From the NCBI GenBank assembly GCA_003165335.1, contig PLTD01000175.1, positions 1 to 64,000 on the forward strand: a DNA stretch of 64,000 bases, in the 5' to 3' direction. Below, piece by piece: positions 10,602 to 19,530 of the stretch; position 1 is the first letter of the stretch; each line of letters starts with the position of its first letter. A program made the translations under genes and the position numbers. The notes beneath the pieces were generated by a model, which saw only the letters and a list, made by a program, of their open reading frames with translations, was not told where the DNA came from and ran no database searches. The stretch comes from Rhodospirillales bacterium. Its GTDB lineage: Bacteria > Pseudomonadota > Alphaproteobacteria > BOG-932 > Roseiterribacteraceae.

Positions 10602-10874
10602 ATGTTTATGTCTTTGACGCCATCGGCGCGCGACATCGTGGCGGCTTTCGTCGCCGACCTCAGCCAAGGCAACCACGCCGAGGATCCCGCTCTTGCCGCG
10701 ATCCTGCTGGAGCATCTTTTATTGCAGGGCGGGTTCAAGATGGTTCCGCGCCAACCCAATGAGCTCATTGTCCTCGCCGGCTCGCGTGCAACAGCGCCCG
10801 ACGACATCTGGCGCGAAATGTGGGACGCAGCCGGTATCTATGACCCAGAATCGGAAAATTATACGCCAGCCTGA
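10602..10874 (+). CDS. Hypothetical small protein
   Basis: 90-aa ORF in an otherwise intergenic gap with plausible codon usage; no family recognised. Confidence 0.55.
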   Translation: MFMSLTPSARDIVAAFVADLSQGNHAEDPALAAILLEHLLLQGGFKMVPRQPNELIVLAGSRATAPDDIWREMWDAAGIYDPESENYTPA

Positions 10875-11048
10875 GGCGTATATTCTCCCCTCGTTCGTCG
10901 CCGGAAACGATTAAGTGGTCGAATAGGTCGTTTGTCGGCCGAATTGGCAGGTCGTTCGCCAAATGCAAAAGTTGGACGCCATCCGGTCCAATTCCGCGTT
11001 ATACTCTGCGGGAGAATGCCATCTTAAATGTCGACAGGGGAACGAGAC

Positions 11049-11939
11049 ATGACTGACAGCAGAAAATCGAACGAGCGCCAGTCAAAGTTGTCGCGGCGTC
11101 AATTCGGGGCTGTGTCGCTCGCCGGCGGATTGGTCGCGGCGACCGGCTCCGTGACGACTGCCGCGCCGGCCTTGCCGGTGATCGAAACCGATGTCGAGAT
11201 TAAGACGCCCGACGGAACCAGCGACTCGGTTCTGATCCATCCCGCCACCGGCTCCTATCCCGGTGTCTTGATCTGGACCGATGCCTTCGGGCTGCGCCCT
11301 GCCTTCCGCGAGATGGGCAAACGCCTGGCCTCAGAGGGCTATACGGTGCTTATCCCCAACCCATATTACCGCACCACTAAGGCCCCCGGCGTCAGCAAGG
11401 ACCTGAATTTCTCGGACCCGACCGACCGGGCGAAATTGATGGCGGTGATGAGCTCTATAACTGCCCCCGGCGCAGCTGAGCGCGATGCCGTCGCCTATGT
11501 TGCCTTTCTCGATACCCAACCCCAGGTGCGGAAATCGGCCAAGATCGGCACCAACGGTTATTGCATGGGCGGGCCGCTGACCATGCGCACTGCGGCGGCC
11601 GTACCCGACCGAGTCGGCGCCGGCGGCTCGTTCCACGGCGGCGGGCTGGTGACGGACCAGCCCGGAAGCCCGCATCTGCTCGTGCCTAAGATCAATGCCC
11701 GCTTTTATTTCGGCATCGCCGAAAGCGATGACAAAACCCAGCCCGACGCCAAGGACAAGCTGAAAGCCGCCTTTGCCGCGGTGAACAAGCAGGCCACGAT
11801 CGAGGTCTATCCCGGCTCGATCCACGGCTGGTGCGTACCCGACATGCCCGCCCGCGACGGCGTGCCGATCTACAACCAGGCATTGGCCGAACGCGCCTGG
11901 TCCAATCTGCTCAGCCTATACAAAACCGCACTGGTTTAG
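11049..11939 (+). CDS. Dienelactone hydrolase-family protein with Tat-like signal peptide
   Basis: SRRQFGAVSLAGGLVAATGS twin-Arg leader; GTNGYCMGGPLTMRTAAAVPDRVGAGGSFHGGGL (DLH nucleophile Cys) and SIHGWCVPD. Confidence 0.88.
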   Translation: MTDSRKSNERQSKLSRRQFGAVSLAGGLVAATGSVTTAAPALPVIETDVEIKTPDGTSDSVLIHPATGSYPGVLIWTDAFGLRPAFREMGKRLASEGYTVLIPNPYYRTTKAPGVSKDLNFSDPTDRAKLMAVMSSITAPGAAERDAVAYVAFLDTQPQVRKSAKIGTNGYCMGGPLTMRTAAAVPDRVGAGGSFHGGGLVTDQPGSPHLLVPKINARFYFGIAESDDKTQPDAKDKLKAAFAAVNKQATIEVYPGSIHGWCVPDMPARDGVPIYNQALAERAWSNLLSLYKTALV

Positions 11940-12094
11940 CCGGCGTTCCTAGACGCTTGTTCGCTATCGCGGGCAATGGGTGGGCTCCCCGAGCGCGGTC
12001 TCAGCCGTGCCGGAGAGCCGCATCGGCTCAAGACTCAATAGCGCGTAGTCTGCGCGCAACTGAGTTGGTTGCTCAGTCGAGGGGCAGGGACGAA

Positions 12095-12943
12095 ATGGAA
12101 ATACTACCAACAGGCGGCGGGCTCGGTGCTCAGGTCTGTGGTGTCGACCTCAGGCATATCGGAGACTCTGGCTTTGCTGAGATTAGGCAAGCCTGGTTTG
12201 ATAATCTTGTTCTTCTGTTCCGCGGGCAGACCCTGACGGACGCAGAGTTGATTGTTTTCAGCAAACGCTTTGGCGCACTCGACCTGGCACCTATTCAGGA
12301 AACTGGGCGGCGCTTCGTCGACGGGCTGCCGGAACTCTATGTTGTTTCAAACGTGATGAAGAATGGCGAGCCGATCGGAAGTCTGGGAAGTGGCGATGCT
12401 GTATGGCATACCGACATGTCCTATCTGCCTGAGCCGCCCAAGGCGAGCCTGCTCTATGCATTAGAGATTCCCCCGACGGGTGGGGATACCGGCTTTATTA
12501 ATATGTACTCTGTCTATGAGGCTTTGCCCGACCGGCTGAAACAGCGAATCGCTGGGGTGCGGATCAAGCACGACGGCACCTATAATAGCGGCGGCTATGT
12601 CCGTCAGGGCGTTACCGCGACCGATGACCCGCGTGCTGCGCCCGGCGAATATCACCCGCTAGTCTGCACTCATCCGGACACCGGTCGCCGGATGCTATAC
12701 CTTGGCCGACGGCGAAACGCCTATCTGGAGAATTTGGATCTGGCTGAGTCAGAGGCTTTGCTGGACGAGCTGTGGTCTTACTGCGACCGCGACGACTTCG
12801 CTTGGTACAACCGGTGGAAGGTGGGCGATCTTGTCTTATGGGATAATCGTTGCACCATGCACCGCCGCGATTCATTCGACCCGAACTCACGTCGGGTCAT
12901 GCACCGCACGCAGGTTAAGGGTGTGAGCCCGCCGGCGGCGTAA
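12095..12943 (+). CDS. TauD/TfdA-family Fe(II)/2-oxoglutarate dioxygenase
   Basis: AVWHTDMSYLPEPPKASLLYALEIPPTGGDTGF (HxD) and DLVLWDNRCTMHRRDSFDPNSRRVMHRTQV. Confidence 0.92.
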   Translation: MEILPTGGGLGAQVCGVDLRHIGDSGFAEIRQAWFDNLVLLFRGQTLTDAELIVFSKRFGALDLAPIQETGRRFVDGLPELYVVSNVMKNGEPIGSLGSGDAVWHTDMSYLPEPPKASLLYALEIPPTGGDTGFINMYSVYEALPDRLKQRIAGVRIKHDGTYNSGGYVRQGVTATDDPRAAPGEYHPLVCTHPDTGRRMLYLGRRRNAYLENLDLAESEALLDELWSYCDRDDFAWYNRWKVGDLVLWDNRCTMHRRDSFDPNSRRVMHRTQVKGVSPPAA

Positions 12944-14294
12944 GGCGAGCGGCTGGACGGCTGAGGCTTAGGCGTTTGACGGCATAGCCGAGGGCAATTG
13001 CAGCCAAGCTTGCCACACCCATAATCAGAGGAAGACACTGATCGGGTATGAAGGCCATGCCGGTCAAAATTGTGAGCATCGCAATTATCGCGCCATAGGT
13101 CAGGTAAGGATAGCCCCACATCTTGGCGTTAAGCACGTGCGATTTATCTCGTTCCAATCTGCCGCGAAGGCGCAGATGTGCCACGGCAATCAGCAGGTAG
13201 ACGAAAAGAGCCACGGTTCCGTACGAATTGACTAGAAAAGCGAAAACCCTGTCCGGCGATATGTAGGACATTAAGATCGCGCCATAGCCGAATACCGTTC
13301 CTAATAATATTGCTCGAACCGGCACGCCGTTGCGGCTGACGCGCGCAAGCGTACTGGGCGCGTCACCGGTTTTTGTAAGCGCAAACAGAATGCGCGATGA
13401 GGCATAAAGACCCGAGTTAAGAGCCGACAAAACGGCGGTAAGAATGACGGCGTTCATAATTTGCGCTGCCGCCGGGACTCCCATCATCTTCAATGCGCTG
13501 ACGTAAGGGGTTGTAATCTCCGCCCTGTTCCAGGGTACGATGGCGACAATCAGAAGGATTGAGCCCACGTAGAATATCAAGACGCGCGCAATAACCGAAT
13601 TTGTTGCATTTGCTATGGCTTTGGCAGGCTCGGCCGCTTCGGCGGCGGCGACCGTCACAAGTTCCGCGCCGAAATAAAAGCCGGTCGCAGCCACTGCGCC
13701 CGTTAGAACCGGCAAATAGCCGTTAGGCGCAAAGCCGCCGAATGCCACCAGATTGTGAAGGCCAGGCGTTGCGATAGGCCAGAGACCTATTGTGAAAAGG
13801 AATCCCAAGAATAGGAACACAACAATTGCTGCCACCTTCACTGAGGCAAACCAAAACTCTGCCTCACCGTAGGTGCGTACCGACATCAAATTGCACAGGG
13901 TGAGAAGTGCCATAATGCTGAGGCTGCCGATCCACAGCGGCAGATCGGGCAACCAAAAGCGGAGCAACTGCGCGCCGGCTATGGCTTCGATGCCGATCAC
14001 GATTACCCAGAAATACCAATACATCCAGCCGGTTAAAAAACCGGCCATGTCACCGACGGCGAACCTGATGAACTCGTAGAACGACCCGACGCCAGGCAGA
14101 GCCACAGCCATTTCGCCCAGCATCTTCATAACCAAAACGACAAGTAGCCCAGTAATAAGAAACGAGATAACCGCGGCCGGTCCCGCGGCCTTGATTACCA
14201 CGCTGCTGCCGACGAAAAGTCCTGCCCCGATCACTCCGCCAAGCGCGATCATTGTCATGTGGCGCTGCTTCAGTGTGTGGCGAAGGCCGTTCAA
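12915..14294 (-). CDS. APC-superfamily amino acid permease (GABA permease-like)
   Basis: LKQRHMTMIALGGVIGAGLFVGSSVVIKAAGPA; multiple TM segments; FYFGAELVTVAAAEAAEPAKAIANATNSVI. Confidence 0.92.
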   Translation of the reverse strand: MNGLRHTLKQRHMTMIALGGVIGAGLFVGSSVVIKAAGPAAVISFLITGLLVVLVMKMLGEMAVALPGVGSFYEFIRFAVGDMAGFLTGWMYWYFWVIVIGIEAIAGAQLLRFWLPDLPLWIGSLSIMALLTLCNLMSVRTYGEAEFWFASVKVAAIVVFLFLGFLFTIGLWPIATPGLHNLVAFGGFAPNGYLPVLTGAVAATGFYFGAELVTVAAAEAAEPAKAIANATNSVIARVLIFYVGSILLIVAIVPWNRAEITTPYVSALKMMGVPAAAQIMNAVILTAVLSALNSGLYASSRILFALTKTGDAPSTLARVSRNGVPVRAILLGTVFGYGAILMSYISPDRVFAFLVNSYGTVALFVYLLIAVAHLRLRGRLERDKSHVLNAKMWGYPYLTYGAIIAMLTILTGMAFIPDQCLPLIMGVASLAAIALGYAVKRLSLSRPAARLTPPAGSHP

Positions 14295-14425
14295 GTCCGC
14301 CGAAGGGGTTCAAGGTCGATTGTAGCCTCCTGGAGGGTGGGCGAGGAAACGCTCCCGTCTAGAACACTACAACTAAATGAAGCAATTGCCCTGTGTCGAA
14401 GCGTCCGGCCGCCGACAAGGGGTGT

Positions 14426-15583
14426 CTAGCCGAAACGCCGCCTCAGCCGCGCCGTCGCCTCGTCAAGTAACGCGTCCGGCTTGGCAAAGCAGAAGCGGGC
14501 AAAGCGAACCTCCGGCGAGCCGGCATAAAAAGCGCTGAGCGGTATCGCGGCGACGCAGGCGGTTTCAATGATATCGCGGCAGAAATCGGCGTCGTCTCCG
14601 TCGAAGCCGACCGAGCCGATGTCGACATTGACGAAATAGGTACCTGCGCAAGGCGCGACGGCGAAACCCGCGCGCTCCAGCCCGCCGACCAGCCGGTCGC
14701 GCTTGGCCTGCATGCCGGCGGTGAAGTCGGCGAAGAACTGGCGGTCCTTGCCCAACCCAAAGGCGACCGCGCTCTGCAGGTTGGGCGGGGTGGTGAAGAC
14801 GAGAAACTGGTGCGCCTTCACCACCTGCCGGATCAGCGCGGGCGCGGCGGAGATATAGCCGACCTTCCAACCGGTTAGCGAGAATGTCTTGCCGGCAGAG
14901 CCGACGCGGATGGTGCGCTCGCGCATGCCGGGCAGCGTGATCAGCGGAATATGCGCCAGCCCGTCGAAGGCCAGATGTTCATAAACCTCGTCGCAGATCG
15001 CATAGGCGTCATACTTAGCGACCAGGCCTGCGATGGCGTCCAGTTCGGCGCGGGTAAAGACCTTTGCCGTCGGGTTCATCGGGGAGTTGAACAGGATGAG
15101 CTTGGTCTTGTCGCTGAAGGCCGCCGCCAATCTGTCGAGCGGCAGGTGCCATTCCGGCGGCGACAGGCGGACGATCTTCGGCACGCCGCCCGCCAGCTCG
15201 ATAATCGGCAGATAGGTGTCGTAGATCGGCTCGATCACCACCACCTCGTCACCCGGGTCGATCAGCGCGAACAGTGCTGCGCCCAGCGCCTCGGTGCCGC
15301 CCGACAAGACCAGAGTCTCGGTCTGCCAGTCCAGCTCCAGCCCATAGAATTCCCGGTCATGCGCCGCGACCGCCTGACGTAGCGCCGGCAGTCCGAACAT
15401 CGAGGGATACTGGTTGCTCTCGTTCAGCAACGCCCAGGCCGCCCGCTCGACGATCTCGCGCGGCTCGCACCCCTCGGGGAAACCCTGCCCCAGATTGATC
15501 GCATTATGCTTCTGCGCCAGTGCCGACATAGTGGCGAAGATGGTTTCGCCGTAACGGCTGAGGACGGTGTTCGCGGATTTCAT
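14426..15583 (-). CDS. PLP-dependent class I/II aminotransferase
   Basis: NLGQGFPEGCEPREIVERA, LFNSPMNPTAKVFTRAEL, ICDEVYEHLAFDG, VGSAGKTFSLTGWKVGY. Confidence 0.93.
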   Translation of the reverse strand: MKSANTVLSRYGETIFATMSALAQKHNAINLGQGFPEGCEPREIVERAAWALLNESNQYPSMFGLPALRQAVAAHDREFYGLELDWQTETLVLSGGTEALGAALFALIDPGDEVVVIEPIYDTYLPIIELAGGVPKIVRLSPPEWHLPLDRLAAAFSDKTKLILFNSPMNPTAKVFTRAELDAIAGLVAKYDAYAICDEVYEHLAFDGLAHIPLITLPGMRERTIRVGSAGKTFSLTGWKVGYISAAPALIRQVVKAHQFLVFTTPPNLQSAVAFGLGKDRQFFADFTAGMQAKRDRLVGGLERAGFAVAPCAGTYFVNVDIGSVGFDGDDADFCRDIIETACVAAIPLSAFYAGSPEVRFARFCFAKPDALLDEATARLRRRFG

Positions 15584-15769
15584 GGCTTTTGCTCAGTATG
15601 GGGCTGGGATGTCTGCGATTTCATCTCAAGTGGCATTTTAAAATCGTGTATCTATTAGATTCAGGTGCCGTCTTTCCCGCAATGATACCCGCGCCGGTAC
15701 GCCGGATTTGGGCGAGCGGGTGCGGGTGGCAGTGAACGACGGAGGCTATAGGCCGTACTGCCACCGCGT

Positions 15770-15880
15770 CTAGGCCGGCGTCTTTACGCGCAGCTCGTGC
15801 AGCTTCGTCCGGCCCAAGTCCGTGGCCTCGCATGCTTCGACGATGGTGCATTTAAGGCGATGGGCGAAGGGAATTGCCAT
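15770..15880 (-). pseudogene. Degenerate excisionase-type HTH remnant
   Basis: MAIPFAHRLKCTIVEACEATDLGRTKLHELRVKTPA* resembles the start of helix-turn-helix excisionase/AlpA-like proteins (..TIxEACxAxGLGRTKLYELI..) but stops early. Confidence 0.4.
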
Positions 15881-16141
15881 TGCGTTAGGCGAGTTCTGGA
15901 TTGAGGGCTCATGCGGGTTTTACCTGGCCACGTGGCTGTGGTGGCGACCGCAACGCATTTCCAGACCCTTTAAATGTCGGTCTGCGAGAAGAATCGGAAT
16001 TGAGATTGGCCTGTCGCCAGGTCAATGGGGATATAGATTTCAATTCAGTCGTTAAGGCACATCACAGCGCACTAAGGAAGGCTCGGAGCGGCTAGAGTGC
16101 ATCTGGGGATAGGGTAGGTGGTGTGTTTTTTCGCTGCCCCA

Positions 16142-16492
16142 TCAAGCGTGCGCTTCGCCGACAACGCGGATGCGGCCCTGCGCGCGATTACGCGGCTTCG
16201 TTCTGACGGTGATTTCCACGTCTTGGCCCAGCACAGTCAAGAGGCGCATCAGGCGTTCGCTGGAGAAGTTCGCAAGACGTCCGTTGAGCAGCGCCGACAC
16301 CTTAGGCTGATCGATGCCCATGATCCCCGCAGCCGCCACTTGGGTCAAACGCAGCCGCTTGATCACCTGCCGGATATGGCTGGCAAGCTGCGCCTTGGTC
16401 AGTTCCTCGTCGGCCTCCGGCAAACCCACGTCCGCAAAGACGTTGCCGCTTCCCTCGGTCACCGAGATATCGGTTTCTCGCTTCTTGAGCAT
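16142..16492 (-). CDS. XRE-family HTH antitoxin (HigA-like)
   Basis: ADEELTKAQLASHIRQVIKRLRLTQVAAAGIMGIDQPKVSALLNGRLANFSSERLMRLLTVLGQDVEI, typical of antitoxins paired with Gp49/HigB toxins. Confidence 0.88.
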   Translation of the reverse strand: MLKKRETDISVTEGSGNVFADVGLPEADEELTKAQLASHIRQVIKRLRLTQVAAAGIMGIDQPKVSALLNGRLANFSSERLMRLLTVLGQDVEITVRTKPRNRAQGRIRVVGEAHA

Positions 16493-16722
16493 TGCTCGTA
16501 ATCCTCTCTCGCTCGCCTGAGCCGTTGATCGATTAAGTCCAGTTCGGTTCTCGGCGTCGCAGCGCCGCGTTTGGATTTCTTCTGGAAGGCATGCAGCACA
16601 TAGACGGCCTTGGCAAAGCGCAGGGTGTAAACGGCCCGGAACGTATCGCCGTCGTAGTCATCGACGATTTCCAGTACGCCGGCGTCGATGGAAACTAAAT
16701 TCAGATACTCCGGGATGGGCAA
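16459..16722 (-). CDS. RelE/HigB (Gp49-like) type II toxin, apparently N-terminally truncated
   Basis: GVLEIVDDYDGDTFRAVYTLRFAKAVYVLHAFQKKSKRGAATPRTELDLIDQRLRRARED matches the toxin core; the expected ~35-45 N-terminal residues are missing; overlaps the antitoxin by 34 nt. Confidence 0.75.
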   Translation of the reverse strand: MPIPEYLNLVSIDAGVLEIVDDYDGDTFRAVYTLRFAKAVYVLHAFQKKSKRGAATPRTELDLIDQRLRRAREDYEQCSRSEKPISR

Positions 16723-16962
16723 GTGCTAACGACGGGAAACCAACTAAAAGCGGGGCGCGCGTTGCTTGGCATGGGGCAATCGGAGCTTGCGAAGTGCGCT
16801 GGGCTGAACGTCAATACCATTCGGAGCATGGAAAGTTCAGGGACCGGACCCATCGCTGGTCGGGCTAAAAACATCCGGTCGGTGCAAGAGGCTTTAGAAT
16901 TCGCTGGCATTCAGTTCCTGAACGACGGCGAGCCAGGCGTACGGCTGCGGAAGTCCAAGTGA
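16723..16962 (+). CDS. Small XRE-family HTH protein (phage/mobile-element type)
   Basis: GNQLKAGRALLGMGQSELAKCAGLNVNTIRSMESSG...IRSVQEALEFAGIQFLNDGEPGVRLRK. Confidence 0.82.
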   Translation: MLTTGNQLKAGRALLGMGQSELAKCAGLNVNTIRSMESSGTGPIAGRAKNIRSVQEALEFAGIQFLNDGEPGVRLRKSK

Positions 16963-17035
16963 TCTAACATTGTCGCATGGGTATTAGATTTCCTTCCCAA
17001 GTGCTGTCATTGAGAGTTCCGGGACACAATGTTCC

Positions 17036-17815
17036 CTACTGCATCGACCAGCCGTGGCTGACCACCAGCGACTGGCCGGTCAGCGCATTGGACGGGAAGC
17101 CGGCGAAGAAGATCGCGGCCTCGGCGACATCTTCGAGCGTGGTGAACTCCCCGTCGACCGTATCCTTCAGCATGATCTTCTTGATGACGTCCTCTTCCGA
17201 AATGCCGAACTGCGCGGCCTGTTCTGGGATCTGCTTTTCTACCAGCGGCGTCAGCACGAAGCCCGGGCAAATGACGTTGGCGCGGACCTTGTGTTTCGCG
17301 CCTTCCTTGGCGACGACCTTTGCCAAGCCGATTAGCCCGTGCTTTGCGGTGACGTAAGGCGCCTTCAGCATCGACGCCTCTTTGGAATGGACCGAGCCGA
17401 TATAGATCACGCTGCCGCCCTCGGGCTGGGCGTACATCTGGCGCAGCGCCGCCCGCGTAGTCAGGAAGGCGCCGTCCAGGTGGATCGCCAGCATCTGCTT
17501 CCATTTGGCGAATTCGAACTGCTCGACAGGGGCGACGATCTGGATGCCGGCGTTGCTGACTAGAATGTCCAGCCGGCCGAAGGTATCGATGACCTTCTGC
17601 GTGCCTTCGTCGACTTGCGCCTCGCTGGTCACGTCCATCGCGATACCGATCGCATGGTCGGGGCCGCCCAGTCCGGCGGCGACTGTCTCGGCGGCCTGTA
17701 GGTTCAGGTCGGCGATGGCGACCTTGGCCCCTTCGCGGACGTAAGCCGCGGCGATTTCCTTGCCGATGCCGCTTGCTGCGCCGGTGACGATGGCAACCTT
17801 GCCCTGAAGACGCAT
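17036..17815 (-). CDS. 3-hydroxybutyrate dehydrogenase (SDR)
   Basis: [75 protein letters not shown]. Confidence 0.9.
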   Translation of the reverse strand: MRLQGKVAIVTGAASGIGKEIAAAYVREGAKVAIADLNLQAAETVAAGLGGPDHAIGIAMDVTSEAQVDEGTQKVIDTFGRLDILVSNAGIQIVAPVEQFEFAKWKQMLAIHLDGAFLTTRAALRQMYAQPEGGSVIYIGSVHSKEASMLKAPYVTAKHGLIGLAKVVAKEGAKHKVRANVICPGFVLTPLVEKQIPEQAAQFGISEEDVIKKIMLKDTVDGEFTTLEDVAEAAIFFAGFPSNALTGQSLVVSHGWSMQ

Positions 17816-17891
17816 GATGAGACTCCGTGATCGAATAGAATAGCGACCTGCTGCACTGCAGCAGAGTTTTATCCTATCAAAACGCGGTCGG

Positions 17892-18725
17892 CTAGCGCCC
17901 TTCCACGACCGTGTTCTTCAGCGTGCCGATGCCGTCGATGCTGGCTTCGACGATGTCGCCGGGCTTCAGGAACCGTCCGCTGGCCCAGGCGACGCCCTCG
18001 GGCGTGCCGGTATAGACCACGTCGCCGGTCTGCAGCGCCGCGCGCTGGTCGACATAGGGCAAGATGACGTCCAACTTCCAGGTCATCTCCCCGGTGCGGG
18101 CATCCTGCCGCGTCTCGCCATTCACCTTGAGCGACAGGCGGACGTCGGGCGTATCGTCGCCGAACTCGTCGCGGGTCACGATCCAGGGGCCCAGCCCCGT
18201 GGTCTTGTCCAGGCTCTTGGACGAGAACAGGTCGAAGCCGATGCCGCTGCGCTGCAGATCCCGGGCGCTGACGTCGTTGCCGACGGTATAGCCGAGCACG
18301 CTGGCGATCGGGTTGGCGCGGTCGGCGATGGGCAGGCCGATCACCGCCACCAGCTCGACCTCGTAATCCAGTTGGCTGGTCAGCGGCGAGTGGTGGATCT
18401 GGTCGTTGGCCCCGATCAGCGCACGGTTCGATTTCAGGAAGGCGATGGGCGCCTTGGGCGGCTCCATCTTCAGCTCCTGCAGATGTTTCAGATAATTTGC
18501 GCCGACCACGAAGACTTGGGCGGTAGGTTCAATCGGCGGCAGCAGCCCGACCTCACTCAACGCAATGCTGTTGCCGGAGAATTGGAGTGCGTCTTCTCCC
18601 GCGCCTTGGGTCAGCTTCGGCGCCCAATCCGAGAACGAGTTCGCAACGGGCCTGAATTCGTCTTTGCCTAAGTCGACGACGCCCCAGAAGATGCCCCCGT
18701 TACGGACGCAGCGCGCGAGTTTCAT
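17892..18725 (-). CDS. Fumarylacetoacetate hydrolase-family protein
   Basis: [54 protein letters not shown]. Confidence 0.92.
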   Translation of the reverse strand: MKLARCVRNGGIFWGVVDLGKDEFRPVANSFSDWAPKLTQGAGEDALQFSGNSIALSEVGLLPPIEPTAQVFVVGANYLKHLQELKMEPPKAPIAFLKSNRALIGANDQIHHSPLTSQLDYEVELVAVIGLPIADRANPIASVLGYTVGNDVSARDLQRSGIGFDLFSSKSLDKTTGLGPWIVTRDEFGDDTPDVRLSLKVNGETRQDARTGEMTWKLDVILPYVDQRAALQTGDVVYTGTPEGVAWASGRFLKPGDIVEASIDGIGTLKNTVVEGR

Positions 18726-18751
18726 CCTGCCCTCCCATTTATGCGATAGGG

Positions 18752-19381
18752 CTAGCGGACGCGGCCGATTTTGTCATCCGTGATCTGTACGTGATTTGGC
18801 TCTGCGGCAACACGGTTTAGCCAATTCTGGATGGCCGGGAAGGGCGACAAGTCAAATCCACCCTCGTGCGCCACATGGGTATAGGCATACAGAGCCATGT
18901 CGGCGATCGAATAGGCCGTCCCGACGAACCATTCGCGATCGGCCAGATGCTGTTCCATTACGTTCAGCGCGGCAACTCCGTCTTCGCGCTTAATCGGTAG
19001 GGCCACTCGGCGATACTCGGTCATTTCGACCTTATGAGTAATCCAATAGCGGACGGTCGCAATATTGGGTTCGTGGCTATATTGCTCGAAAAAAAGCCAC
19101 TGCATCGTCTGGGCGCGTTGGAGCCGGTCGGCGGGCAGGAAATGAGTGTCCTCCGCCAGGTAGCATAGAATGGCGTTGGATTCTGCCAAGAACCGGCTGG
19201 GCGTCAGTTCGAGCACCGGGATTTTGCCATTTGGGTTCTTTTTCAGAAATTCCACGGTGCGCGTTTCGCCGCGATCTGTGTCATAGGCGATTCGCTCAAA
19301 AGGAATACCCAACTGGCTTAAGATCAGCCTCACCTTATAGGCGTTCCCTGAGGCGAGATTGTCGTGCAGCCGATACATCTG
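18752..19381 (-). CDS. Glutathione S-transferase family protein
   Basis: LASGNAYKVRLILSQLGIPFE, NPNGKIPVLEL, LAESNAILCYLAE. Confidence 0.9.
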   Translation of the reverse strand, partial: QMYRLHDNLASGNAYKVRLILSQLGIPFERIAYDTDRGETRTVEFLKKNPNGKIPVLELTPSRFLAESNAILCYLAEDTHFLPADRLQRAQTMQWLFFEQYSHEPNIATVRYWITHKVEMTEYRRVALPIKREDGVAALNVMEQHLADREWFVGTAYSIADMALYAYTHVAHEGGFDLSPFPAIQNWLNRVAAEPNHVQITDDKIGRVR

Positions 19382-19530
19382 AATGCTCCAGCGAGTTGTC
19401 ACCGGATTGAACTCCATGGAATTCGATCATTCAATGCAGATGTTGGTCTGCGCAATGCGCGCTCAACGCGGGCCGCTTGCCGAGCAATAGCCTATCTGCC
19501 ACTGTGCTTTGTCAGTTCGGAGCCAACTCA

